6,476 nt of DNA from an uncultured Rhizobiaceae group bacterium (GCA_937923355.1 CALAIO010000232.1:1-6476), one strand, 5' to 3'. Numbered from the stretch's first letter, positions 1-5,882 are shown. Notes: generated by a model not told the origin, from the letters alone. Program-made: numbers and translations.

Positions 1-101
1 TTAAAATCCCTGTTCTTGCCGCAAAGAGCTAAAATGCAATTGCAAAACTATACTCTCTATAGGTAAAACATAGAAAGACTGCAAATGGGATATGTAACAA
101 G

Positions 102-1106
102 ATGAAACGCACAGTAGATGAAATCACCGGCGGACGCCGCATGAGACGAAATCGCCGGTTTGAATGGAACAGACGATTGGTTCGCGAAAACCGTCTTTCT
201 ACTGACGATCTCATTTGGCCTGTTTTTTTGTGTGAAGGTAAAGGCTTAAGCGAACCGCTTGGAACAATGCCAGGCGTTGAACGCCATTCTGTAGACATGG
301 TTGGCAAACAGGCAAAATTGGCGCAAGACCTTGGTATTCCTGCTATCGCCATTTTTGCAAATGTTGCCATCGATAAGAGAGACCAAACTGGGTCAGAAGT
401 TCTCAATAAAGATAATATTATTATACAAGCAACAAAAACCATGAAGGATGCGGCACCTGATGTGGGCATTATTACAGATGTGGCGCTTGACCTATTTACC
501 GATCATGGACACGACGGCATTTTGCGTGATGGGATTATCGTAAACGATGAAACCGTCGAAGTCTTATGCGATGCAGCCGTACTACAAGCAGATGCAGGTG
601 CTGACATTGTATCCGCATCTGAAATGATGGATGGCCGCATGGGCGCCATAAGAGATGCGCTCAATGATGCTGGCCACCATGACATTGGCACCCTCGCCTA
701 TACGGCAAAATATGCGTCCGGTTACTATGGTCCTTACCGCGAGGCGGTTGGAACAGATGGCCTGTTAAAAGGTGACAAGCGCACCTACTTCATGGATCCT
801 GCAAATTCTGATGAAGCGCTTTATGAAGCGCAACTGGATATTGCTGAAGGCTCAGACATGATCATGGTGAAACCTGGCATGCCTTATCTTGATATTCTTT
901 ATCGTTTGAAAACAGAATTTGGCATGCCAACATTTGCCTATCAGGTATCGGGTGAATATTCGATGATTATGGCGGGTGTTGAAAAAGGCTTTGTAGAAGA
1001 GCAACGCGTTATTATGGAAAGCCTGACCTGTTTCAAGCGGGCTGGTGCAGACGGTATTTTAACCTATTTTGCACCGCGTGTCGCTGAATGGCTTAATAAT
1101 GCCTAA
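102..1106 (+). CDS. hemB: Delta-aminolevulinic acid dehydratase (porphobilinogen synthase), magnesium-type
   Basis: This enzyme condenses two 5-aminolevulinate molecules into porphobilinogen, an early cytoplasmic step of haem and tetrapyrrole synthesis. The 334-residue length is normal for the family. Both Schiff-base lysines are visible: Lys203 in AYTAKYAS and Lys257 in MVKPGMPYLD. The SASEMMDGRMGAI block (about 171-183) and the QVSGEYSMI block (about 281-289) are also typical. The metal loop at 126-139 reads DVALDLFTDHGHDG, so the positions that are cysteines in zinc enzymes (DxCxC...C) are Ala128, Asp130 and Asp138. That is the pattern of magnesium-dependent rhizobial enzymes. The first ATG is kept because alphaproteobacterial HemB proteins usually carry an arginine-rich N-terminus like GGRRMRRNRR. 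Met14 is an alternative start, and the Shine-Dalgarno sequence upstream of the first ATG is weak. No clear promoter was found in bases 1-101. Confidence 0.98.
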   Translation: MKRTVDEITGGRRMRRNRRFEWNRRLVRENRLSTDDLIWPVFLCEGKGLSEPLGTMPGVERHSVDMVGKQAKLAQDLGIPAIAIFANVAIDKRDQTGSEVLNKDNIIIQATKTMKDAAPDVGIITDVALDLFTDHGHDGILRDGIIVNDETVEVLCDAAVLQADAGADIVSASEMMDGRMGAIRDALNDAGHHDIGTLAYTAKYASGYYGPYREAVGTDGLLKGDKRTYFMDPANSDEALYEAQLDIAEGSDMIMVKPGMPYLDILYRLKTEFGMPTFAYQVSGEYSMIMAGVEKGFVEEQRVIMESLTCFKRAGADGILTYFAPRVAEWLNNA

Positions 1107-1120
1107 ATCGTGTGTGCCTT

Positions 1121-1149
1121 TTGACACAGTAATCTGATGCACGTCATGA
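1121..1149 (+). promoter_or_regulatory. Candidate sigma-70-like promoter for the four-helix membrane protein gene
   Basis: TTGACA at 1121-1126 matches the consensus -35 box exactly. The hexamer 17 bases downstream (1144-1149, TCATGA) is a poor -10 match, so only half of the promoter is convincing. The region also contains the 8-base palindrome GTCATGAC at 1143-1150, which overlaps the putative -10. If the promoter is used, transcription would begin near 1156, just upstream of the hairpin at 1166-1185. Confidence 0.3.
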
Positions 1150-1165
1150 CATTACTCTCCTAACA

Positions 1166-1185
1166 CCAGAGTTTATTTTCTCTGG
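1166..1185 (+). other. Hairpin in the leader of the four-helix membrane protein gene
   Basis: CCAGAG (1166-1171) and CTCTGG (1180-1185) form a perfect 6-bp stem with an 8-base AT-rich loop. Five T residues follow seven bases after the stem (about 1193-1197), and the ribosome binding site AGGAG lies at 1202-1206. The element could be a weak terminator for hemB transcripts, a leader attenuator, or an mRNA 5' stabilising hairpin. The gap before the T-run argues against a strong intrinsic terminator. Confidence 0.4.
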
Positions 1186-1201
1186 ATAACAGTTTTTATT
1201 T

Positions 1202-1206
1202 AGGAG
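1202..1206 (+). promoter_or_regulatory. Ribosome binding site AGGAG
   Basis: AGGAG lies 8 bases upstream of the ATG at 1215 and fixes that codon as the start. The second in-frame ATG (codon 3) is less well placed. Confidence 0.8.
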
Positions 1207-1214
1207 AATTAATT

Positions 1215-1757
1215 ATGAGCATGACTGCAACGCACGAAAACCAGAGTGATGGCTTGTGCCTTCCAACATTGAATACACGAACTCTTGTAACGCTTTTGGT
1301 TTCAGGTGCGTTTGCCATATTGGCATTTGACCTTTTTGGCCAAACCTTAAGCCCACTACTTAAAGATATCATACCAACGCTTGGCGCAAAACTTGCGCCT
1401 GTGGCGCTGGCCAATCAATCACTGGGTGTGATTACGGGACTGGGAACCAAATTCATCTCCCAAAATGGTATCGGCCATGGTCTGCATCTACTGACAGGGC
1501 TTCTGGCTTATCCAATTGGCTACATGTTTATTGCACGTCCTATCTCGCAGAAAATTGCACCTGTCGTACCGTGGTGGGCAGTTGGTATCGCATATGGCAT
1601 CGTGCTTTGGGTGTTTGCTCTATACGTTATGGCGCATCTGGTTGCAGGTAATCCAGCATTCCTTGGATGGTCAGGTATTACGTGGGTCGCCCTATGGGGA
1701 CACATTGCCTTTGGTCTGGTCGTAGCCGGATTTACCTGGTGGCGTCACGAACGATAA
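1215..1757 (+). CDS. Small four-helix integral membrane protein with intramembrane histidines
   Basis: The function is not recognised. The 180-residue protein has a polar N-terminus of about 22 residues, then four hydrophobic segments at about 23-45, 88-108, 118-142 and 155-175. A more amphipathic stretch (about 46-86) lies between the first two. Histidines at 88 and 91 (GHGLHLLTG), 141 (YVMAHLVAG) and 163 (LWGHIAFG) are in or at the ends of helices 2-4, an arrangement that could ligate haem or copper. Tryptophans cluster near the membrane interfaces. The helix 3-4 pattern faintly recalls uncharacterised DUF6789-like membrane proteins, but this is from memory and weak. The gene follows hemB in the same direction with a 108-base gap and its own strong ribosome binding site. 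It converges on the cytochrome P460-like gene, sharing a terminator. A redox role fits that context but is inference. Confidence 0.85.
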   Translation: MSMTATHENQSDGLCLPTLNTRTLVTLLVSGAFAILAFDLFGQTLSPLLKDIIPTLGAKLAPVALANQSLGVITGLGTKFISQNGIGHGLHLLTGLLAYPIGYMFIARPISQKIAPVVPWWAVGIAYGIVLWVFALYVMAHLVAGNPAFLGWSGITWVALWGHIAFGLVVAGFTWWRHER

Positions 1758-1780
1758 GCAACCGAGAAACATTCAAAAGG

Positions 1781-1812
1781 AAAAGGCGAGATTTTCATCC
1801 CGCCTTTTTTTG
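1781..1812. terminator. Intrinsic terminator between convergent genes, probably bidirectional
   Basis: AAAAGGCG (1781-1788) pairs with CGCCTTTT (1801-1808) across a 12-base loop, and the T tract continues to about 1811. On the opposite strand the same stem is followed by TTTTCCTTTT, so it can also end the convergent transcript. It lies 24 bases after the stop of the membrane protein gene and 22 bases from the stop of the cytochrome gene. Confidence 0.85.
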
Positions 1813-1833
1813 TAACCTGATTTTTGTTGAATA

Positions 1834-2424
1834 TTATTCAGACTGCAAACGAACTTCTTCAGCAGGATATCCCATTGCATCCTGATCAGAGAATGCGCCG
1901 TGGCAATCGTGACAGAATTTTTGAGAAATCTTTTGTGGCTTACCGCTGGCTTTAATAACTGAGTAAACCCAATTGCCATATTTGTCCGCTTCACCACCAG
2001 CCGCTACTTTTTCCATGAAGAATAGCTGGCCTTTTGTAACTGCGTTCTTTTTGTTTACACCAAAAACTTCTTTGGCAATCACAGTGCCTACTGGCATTGG
2101 ATTGTTTTCACGCTCATCGCTGTATTTGATATATTCGCGATAACCAATTTCATTGACTGTTGTGTTTAGGAAACGACCACCATGAACCCCTGGTGCAGCA
2201 GGTGCTGATGCAGTTCTACCCCAGTTTAAATAATCTTTTGCCCAAGGGTTGTCGCTCTTTGCGTAACCCGCTCTTAAATCGTCTTTAATACATTCGAAAA
2301 TTTCAATAACCTGCTCTTCTGACAAGTCATCTTTGGCAACTGGTGCAGTACAAGCTGCGTAAGCTGAGCCAGATACAAAAAATACTGCTGCCGTTAAGGC
2401 TGCTTTGCTCAAAAATTTACCCAT
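1834..2424 (-). CDS. Exported cytochrome P460-like c-type haem protein
   Basis: Predicted periplasmic haem protein of 196 residues. A signal peptide is evident: Lys3 and Lys7, a hydrophobic core at about 8-20, and a likely cleavage site after AYA (23). A single c-type haem motif, CHDCH, lies near the C-terminus (171-175), as in cytochrome P460 and cytochrome c'-beta. Other blocks agree with that family: GTVIAKEVF (113-121), LFFMEK (134-139) and GNWVYSV (150-156). Known members oxidise hydroxylamine or bind nitric oxide. Which activity applies here depends on the haem-linking lysine and the distal pocket residues, which I cannot assign without an alignment. Cys25 and Cys45 could form a disulfide. 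The start at 2424 is chosen because AAGGAG sits 9 bases upstream and the signal peptide then begins MGKFLSK. An ATG 33 bases further upstream lacks a ribosome binding site. Confidence 0.85.
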   Translation of the reverse strand: MGKFLSKAALTAAVFFVSGSAYAACTAPVAKDDLSEEQVIEIFECIKDDLRAGYAKSDNPWAKDYLNWGRTASAPAAPGVHGGRFLNTTVNEIGYREYIKYSDERENNPMPVGTVIAKEVFGVNKKNAVTKGQLFFMEKVAAGGEADKYGNWVYSVIKASGKPQKISQKFCHDCHGAFSDQDAMGYPAEEVRLQSE

Positions 2425-2433
2425 AAAATGATT

Positions 2434-2439
2434 CTCCTT
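2434..2439 (-). promoter_or_regulatory. Ribosome binding site AAGGAG that decides the cytochrome start
   Basis: Read on the minus strand, AAGGAG stands 9 bases before the ATG at 2424-2422. It lies inside the 11-codon extension that would exist if translation began at 2457, so it favours the shorter protein with a standard signal peptide. Confidence 0.8.
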
Positions 2440-2509
2440 AATATTCTGAGTTCTCAACGAGTAACACTTTATTAGATAAAACTTTCAACCTGGCAAAGTA
2501 CACTTTTGA

Positions 2510-2540
2510 TTACGTTCTCGTGAACAAAGTTAACACGTAA
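2510..2540. repeat. 31-base inverted repeat TTACGT-N19-ACGTAA in the divergent promoter region
   Basis: TTACGT (2510-2515) and ACGTAA (2535-2540) are exact inverted copies separated by 19 bases. Inside lies a second imperfect dyad: CGTGAAC (2519-2525), a 3-base AAA loop, then GTT-AA-CACG (2529-2537) with a 2-base bulge. A palindrome GTTAAC is at 2529-2534. The position, about 85 bases upstream of the cytochrome start and 79 bases upstream of bpt, suits a regulator binding site. A dyad with identical arms and spacing occurs at 5908-5938. Confidence 0.5.
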
Positions 2541-2618
2541 CCGCAATTCTGTACTTCAGGCATGGCTTTTTTATAAAATTTGGCTATCTTATATCCATCG
2601 ATCATGGAAACTAACTAA

Positions 2619-3365
2619 ATGACACGTCATTCGCTGGATACACCACAATTTTATCTGACGGCTCCAGCGCCCTGCCCTTATCTTGAAGGCAAGCAGGAGC
2701 GTAAGGTATTTACACATTTGGTTGGTGAACGCGCACAGCAGGTCAACGACATGTTGAGCCAGGGCGGGTTCAGGCGCTCCCAAAACATTGCCTATCGCCC
2801 TGCATGTGAAGGTTGCAAAGCCTGTATTTCGGTGCGGGTTATCGTTGACGAGTTCAAGCAAACCAAATCACTTCGCCGAATTATGAATAATAATAAAGAT
2901 CTCATCGGCAAAGAAGTACCACCCTCTCCCAATGCAGAACAATTCTCGCTCTTCAGACGTTATCTGGATGAACGTCATGCAGAAGGTGGCATGGCTGAAA
3001 TGACATCGCTTGATTATGCGATGATGGTCGAAGACACACATGTGAATACCATGATGGTAGAATACAGAAAACGCGGACCAGACACCGCTATCACAGGCGA
3101 AGGTGAAGGCGAGTTAATCGCCGTTGCCTTGACCGATATACTGGCAAATGGTCTGTCCATGGTTTACAGCTTTTTTGACACGGAACTCGACCGCAAAAGC
3201 CTCGGCACTTACATGATTTTGGACCACATAAAGCGAGCACGCAAAATGGGTCTGCCTTATGTCTACATGGGCTATTGGGTCGATGGTTCACGCAAGATGG
3301 ACTATAAAACACGTTTCCAGCCCCAAGAGCATCTCAGCTTAAGCGGATGGCAGAGAAACGACTGA
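2619..3365 (+). CDS. bpt: Aspartate/glutamate leucyl-transferase (bacterial protein transferase; often annotated as arginyltransferase)
   Basis: Transfers leucine from leucyl-tRNA to proteins bearing N-terminal Asp or Glu, creating an N-degron read by ClpS and degraded by ClpAP in the cytoplasm. The 248-residue length is typical. The N-terminal domain carries the family's cysteine motifs, PCPYL (Cys19) and CEGCKAC (Cys63, Cys66, Cys69), followed by an ISVRV strand. The C-terminal GNAT-like half shows [19 protein letters not shown] (about 184-202), the GYWV stretch (218-221) and the [12 protein letters not shown] block (226-237), all hallmarks of the ATE/BPT family. The start is the ATG at 2619; the ribosome binding site is weak. 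A four-codon frame (ATG 2604 to TAA 2618) ends exactly where bpt begins. The transporter gene follows 72 bases downstream and may be co-transcribed. Confidence 0.96.
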   Translation: MTRHSLDTPQFYLTAPAPCPYLEGKQERKVFTHLVGERAQQVNDMLSQGGFRRSQNIAYRPACEGCKACISVRVIVDEFKQTKSLRRIMNNNKDLIGKEVPPSPNAEQFSLFRRYLDERHAEGGMAEMTSLDYAMMVEDTHVNTMMVEYRKRGPDTAITGEGEGELIAVALTDILANGLSMVYSFFDTELDRKSLGTYMILDHIKRARKMGLPYVYMGYWVDGSRKMDYKTRFQPQEHLSLSGWQRND

Positions 3366-3424
3366 CTGATTTCATAATTACGCTTGTGAACCTGACAAAT
3401 AACAGCCAAAAGCAATTTGAATTG

Positions 3425-3429
3425 AAGGA
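3425..3429 (+). promoter_or_regulatory. Ribosome binding site AAGGA supporting a TTG start
   Basis: AAGGA lies 8 bases before the TTG at 3438. An in-frame TGA at 3423-3425 sits just upstream and the next in-frame ATG is at codon 40, inside the second helix region. TTG at 3438 is therefore the only start that gives a complete transporter. Confidence 0.75.
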
Positions 3430-3437
3430 AAATTGCT

Positions 3438-4319
3438 TTGCAACATCAAACACGCACAGGACTGGGAATAGCACTTGCTCTATTGGGCGGATTTCTTATT
3501 TCCATAGACATTCCGCTCATTCGATTGGCGCAGAGCGACCCATGGTTCTATATGGTGATGCGCGGGTTGGGTTTGGCTTGTGTACTTGGTGCTATAATCA
3601 AGTTTGGTGCACATTATACTGATACGCCCAAGAACCCTTTCAACGACAAGAATTTTGTAGAAGTTGGCGTTCTTTATGGTGTTGCGAGCATCTTTTTCAC
3701 CATATCTGTTTTCACGACATCAACCGCTAATCTGGTTTTCATTCTGGCTTTCAATCCGATGCTAGCAGCAATTTTTGCCTGGGTTTTGATTGGCGAACGT
3801 CCAAGGCTTGTGACCTGGCTGGCAATATTTGCAACCATGATCGGCGTTATGATTATCGTCTCGGACGGTGTTGAAACCGGAAATTGGCTGGGAGATCTAA
3901 CTTCACTCATGGCAGCCATTGTACTGGCATTCTCTCTGGTTCGCACAAGACAAAGTGGCAAAGACTTGTCTTTAAGTGGATGCCTGGGCGGAATGATTTC
4001 AGGGTTATTTGCCCTACCCCTTGCAATTGTCTTTTCAGGCATGCCGGGTGCGCCTTGGTGGATCGCGTTAAATGTTTTGATATTTGTACCACTATCAGGT
4101 TTCTCACTAACCCTTGCACCCAGATATATACCCGCGCCACAAGTCGCGATTTTCTTTTTACTGGAAACAGTTCTTGCACCTGTTTGGGTTTGGCTCATCT
4201 TTGCTGAAATTCCGACAGATAATACACTCTTGGGTGGTGTGATTGTTCTGGGTGCTATTGCAGGGCATAGCCTGTGGCAATTACGCTCTTATGTGACAGC
4301 ACCTGCTATACAATCATAA
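3438..4319 (+). CDS. DMT-superfamily (EamA-type) transporter
   Basis: Predicted inner-membrane permease of the drug/metabolite transporter superfamily. The 293-residue length and about ten hydrophobic segments forming two tandem EamA repeats (about 11-141 and 152-280) are standard. Repeat one ends with the typical AAIFAWVLIGERPRLVTWLA block (110-129), where Glu120 follows the helix. Repeat two has the matching LLETVLAPVWVWLIFAEIP block (241-259). These half-repeat ends are how the family is recognised. Members export amino acids, metabolites or drugs, or take up small solutes; the substrate cannot be read from sequence. Translation probably starts at TTG (3438). The gene lies 72 bases after bpt on the same strand with no terminator between, so the two may share a transcript. 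A 6-bp hairpin (4318-4334) overlaps the stop codon but has no T-run. Confidence 0.92.
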   Translation: MQHQTRTGLGIALALLGGFLISIDIPLIRLAQSDPWFYMVMRGLGLACVLGAIIKFGAHYTDTPKNPFNDKNFVEVGVLYGVASIFFTISVFTTSTANLVFILAFNPMLAAIFAWVLIGERPRLVTWLAIFATMIGVMIIVSDGVETGNWLGDLTSLMAAIVLAFSLVRTRQSGKDLSLSGCLGGMISGLFALPLAIVFSGMPGAPWWIALNVLIFVPLSGFSLTLAPRYIPAPQVAIFFLLETVLAPVWVWLIFAEIPTDNTLLGGVIVLGAIAGHSLWQLRSYVTAPAIQS

Positions 4320-4334
4320 GTCCTAATTGGACTT
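4318..4334 (+). repeat. Short inverted repeat at the transporter stop codon
   Basis: AAGTCC (4318-4323) and GGACTT (4329-4334) form a perfect 6-bp stem with a 5-base loop. No T tract follows, so an intrinsic terminator is not supported. It could act as an mRNA 3'-end stabilising hairpin, or be chance. Confidence 0.35.
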
Positions 4335-4367
4335 GAGAAACACAGTTCACTCTGTCATGATTTTTAA

Positions 4368-4547
4368 ATGTCATTAAAGAAGCTAAATGAATTAGACTTA
4401 AATCTCGATCTGCGAGGATGCGAGGGGCTTGATATCAATTATGTAAGCCGCATTAGAAGCCAATATTTATTTACCCAACACCAGACTATGATAACTCAAA
4501 TGCAGTATTTCCAAGATACCCCTCGAAAGCCACGCGTGACACTTTAA
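4368..4547 (+). CDS. Possible short gene or 5' part of a disrupted gene (59 residues)
   Basis: The product is not recognised. ATG at 4368 opens a 59-codon frame ending in TAA at 4545-4547. The predicted peptide begins MSLKKLNELD, is charged in its first half and has a Gln-rich stretch (about 36-49); no membrane segment is visible. There is no Shine-Dalgarno sequence, which weakens the case for an independent gene. The stop lies 2 bases before the TTG that opens the next frame (4550-4780). This tight abutment suggests translational coupling, or a single ancestral gene split by a one-base deletion (or two-base insertion) near 4545. The other two forward frames in this stretch are stop-rich, so this is the only forward frame that stays open. 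Confidence 0.3.
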   Translation: MSLKKLNELDLNLDLRGCEGLDINYVSRIRSQYLFTQHQTMITQMQYFQDTPRKPRVTL

Positions 4548-4549
4548 GT

Positions 4550-4780
4550 TTGAGTGACCGATGGTCTTGGCCTGCACTTTCCAGTGATACATTCAAACCG
4601 GAAGAATTTTCTGACTATATGCGTACGGCAGAAGTTTCTCAGTTGCTTCATTCCCTATCGATTAGCAACTGTTATATGGCCGATATACTTTTATCAAAAT
4701 ACAGGATGTTGCGGATCGGCTTTATATTTGGATTGGCCACCACGTTGTTGGTGGGTATCAAAATAACAGGATTTCTATAA
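4550..4780 (+). CDS. Small protein with C-terminal membrane helix, resembling the C-terminus of a Pycsar-type (DUF5706-like) effector
   Basis: This 76-residue frame opens with TTG and lacks a ribosome binding site; the first in-frame ATG is codon 24. The N-terminal part is polar (DRWSWPALSSD, then KPEEFSDYM). A helical stretch follows, ending in ILLSKYRMLRIGF (about 47-59), and one hydrophobic segment (about 57-75) finishes the protein. The order of an acidic region, a helix, a K-Y-R-x-L-R motif and a terminal helix recalls the end of Pycsar transmembrane effectors (DUF5706-like). Those proteins normally carry two further N-terminal helices, which are absent here. That resemblance is from memory and unverified. 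The frame may be the 3' part of a gene whose 5' part is 4368-4547, so a pseudogene remnant is a real alternative. It ends 15 bases from the convergent orphan gene, with no terminator between. Confidence 0.45.
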   Translation: MSDRWSWPALSSDTFKPEEFSDYMRTAEVSQLLHSLSISNCYMADILLSKYRMLRIGFIFGLATTLLVGIKITGFL

Positions 4781-4795
4781 GTCCTGAGCCTAGAA

Positions 4796-5656
4796 TTATT
4801 CTGGTTTGCACAATTTCAAATCGGCACTCAATTCTTCTTCTGAAGCATCAACATAGAAACGGTTAGACAAAGAAATTATGCTTCTGACACGGCTATCAAT
4901 AATCTTGTCACAATCAGCTTCTTCGCGACCTGTGCTAAGGCGGCACAGCTTAATCGCTTCCTGATTTCTTGTTGAGATAGCTCTGCTATATCGAGTCGCA
5001 TCACTTTGTTTGCCAAGTTTGGAAGCAGCAGAAAGGCATCTTGCACTTGCTGTCATTGTTTCCAAAAGTGCGTCATAATCCCGTTTGAAAATATCTGATC
5101 TTGTAAACCCTGCCTCAGCCAGATTGTTCACGGTGACTGCTACACCTTCCGGAATTAACAAAGCGCGAGCAAAATCTGCTTTGCCTTTTTCAATCTGCTT
5201 GTCTCTGATGTAGTGTCGCCCGCGATAAGAAAGTATCTCTGCAAGCCAATAATTGCCTTTAGTGTTCTCTATTTCCTTCAGTACAATATGTCCCTTGGTT
5301 TCCAGCTTCATCAAAAGAATAGAGCAATCGGCAGCACCTTGTTTATTATCAAAATTACCAACACAGGATCGATAGGCAAAATCATCGGTGAAGTAGAGTG
5401 AAAGTTCTTTTTCGCCATAAAAAAAACCTAGCCCCATAAGCAACGTTATTTGAGGAACAAAAAGACCGAAAGTAATTGATCGGGGGAAACTTGTGATTGC
5501 TACAATGTCCAGGAGGACAGCAGCAATAATGCCAGCCAGGATTATTTTAGATAAAAGGCCGAACTCTTCAAAAATGATATACCCAATAGCGGCACACCCC
5601 AGAACATAGACTGTCCCGATTAAAACACCTGAAATAAAACGAAAAAAAGCTGCCAT
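4796..5656 (-). CDS. Orphan membrane-anchored protein with cysteine-containing soluble domain
   Basis: I do not recognise this 286-residue protein. Three hydrophobic segments lie at the N-terminus (about 6-29, 35-55 and 61-80). About 205 mostly soluble residues follow. Those carry six cysteines (98, 111, 207, 238, 249, 283), an even number that would fit disulfides if the domain is periplasmic. With three helices, the side of the membrane depends on N-terminal orientation, which I cannot settle. The stretch at about 135-170 (WLAEILSYRGRHYI, then KGKADFARALLIPEG) has the helix-turn-helix rhythm of a TPR- or Sel1-like repeat, but only one copy is visible. The ribosome binding site is weak (TAGG upstream). 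The 52-residue gene lies 62 bases upstream on the same strand, so both may be transcribed together from the CtrA-like promoter. No nearby gene suggests a function. Confidence 0.75.
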   Translation of the reverse strand: MAAFFRFISGVLIGTVYVLGCAAIGYIIFEEFGLLSKIILAGIIAAVLLDIVAITSFPRSITFGLFVPQITLLMGLGFFYGEKELSLYFTDDFAYRSCVGNFDNKQGAADCSILLMKLETKGHIVLKEIENTKGNYWLAEILSYRGRHYIRDKQIEKGKADFARALLIPEGVAVTVNNLAEAGFTRSDIFKRDYDALLETMTASARCLSAASKLGKQSDATRYSRAISTRNQEAIKLCRLSTGREEADCDKIIDSRVRSIISLSNRFYVDASEEELSADLKLCKPE

Positions 5657-5718
5657 AATGACAGCCTATTCGGCGAAAAAGATTCGCTCAATCAGTATTA
5701 TGGTTTTTCAAATGAAAA

Positions 5719-5877
5719 TTAAACAGCAAGTGCGCTTGCGAAAAGTCCAACGGTCATTACGAAAAAACCTAAAGTTGCAACACTGCCCAACAACCACTTT
5801 GCATCGCTGACGCTTGTGTCCAATAGATGATCTGTTGCTTCTAAACCTGATTCAATATCTTCATTACTAACCGACAT
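5719..5877 (-). CDS. 52-residue single-pass membrane protein
   Basis: The product is not recognised. The 52-residue protein begins MSVSNEDIES, has an acidic N-terminal half (residues 6-26 include six Asp/Glu) and a hydrophobic segment at about 28-52 starting WLLGSVATLGFF. The C-terminus is hydrophobic and ends AV. The topology is probably a cytoplasmic acidic head with one membrane helix. Strong evidence that it is real comes from its ribosome binding site, AGGGGAG, 5 bases before the ATG, and from the CtrA-like box about 42-57 bases upstream of the start. The orphan membrane gene at 4796-5656 lies 62 bases downstream on the same strand and may be co-transcribed. It could be a small regulatory or accessory subunit of a membrane complex, but nothing in the sequence identifies a partner. 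Confidence 0.75.
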   Translation of the reverse strand: MSVSNEDIESGLEATDHLLDTSVSDAKWLLGSVATLGFFVMTVGLFASALAV

Positions 5878-5882
5878 TGTTA

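Larger units (their letters stand above)
2425..2618. promoter_or_regulatory. Divergent promoter region between the cytochrome gene and bpt
   Basis: This 194-base AT-rich interval separates two divergent genes and must hold the promoter of each. No strong -35/-10 pair stands out for either direction. Its main structure is the dyad at 2510-2540. The sequence before bpt has only a weak GGAA (2606-2609) as a possible Shine-Dalgarno element. Confidence 0.6.

Noticed and set aside
29..469. Long minus-strand open frame opposite the hemB 5' half
   Set aside because: It overlaps the well-supported hemB coding frame and its translation resembles no protein family; it is an antisense shadow.
2502..2530. 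FNR/Dnr/NnrR-type site upstream of the cytochrome gene (TTGAT half-site)
   Set aside because: Only one half-site is present; no ATCAA-like partner occurs at the required 4-base spacing.
3674..4198. 174-codon minus-strand open frame inside the transporter gene
   Set aside because: It lies wholly within the EamA transporter on the opposite strand, with no ribosome binding site or recognisable domains.
4364..4377. TTAA-N6-TTAA around the ATG at 4368, resembling a CtrA box
   Set aside because: The spacing is 6, not 7, it lacks the final C, and it overlaps a start codon in AT-rich sequence, so chance is likely.
4535..4552. Programmed -1 frameshift signal joining the two short frames
   Set aside because: No canonical X-XXY-YYZ heptamer is in the correct phase before the TAA at 4545, and no strong downstream stem was found.
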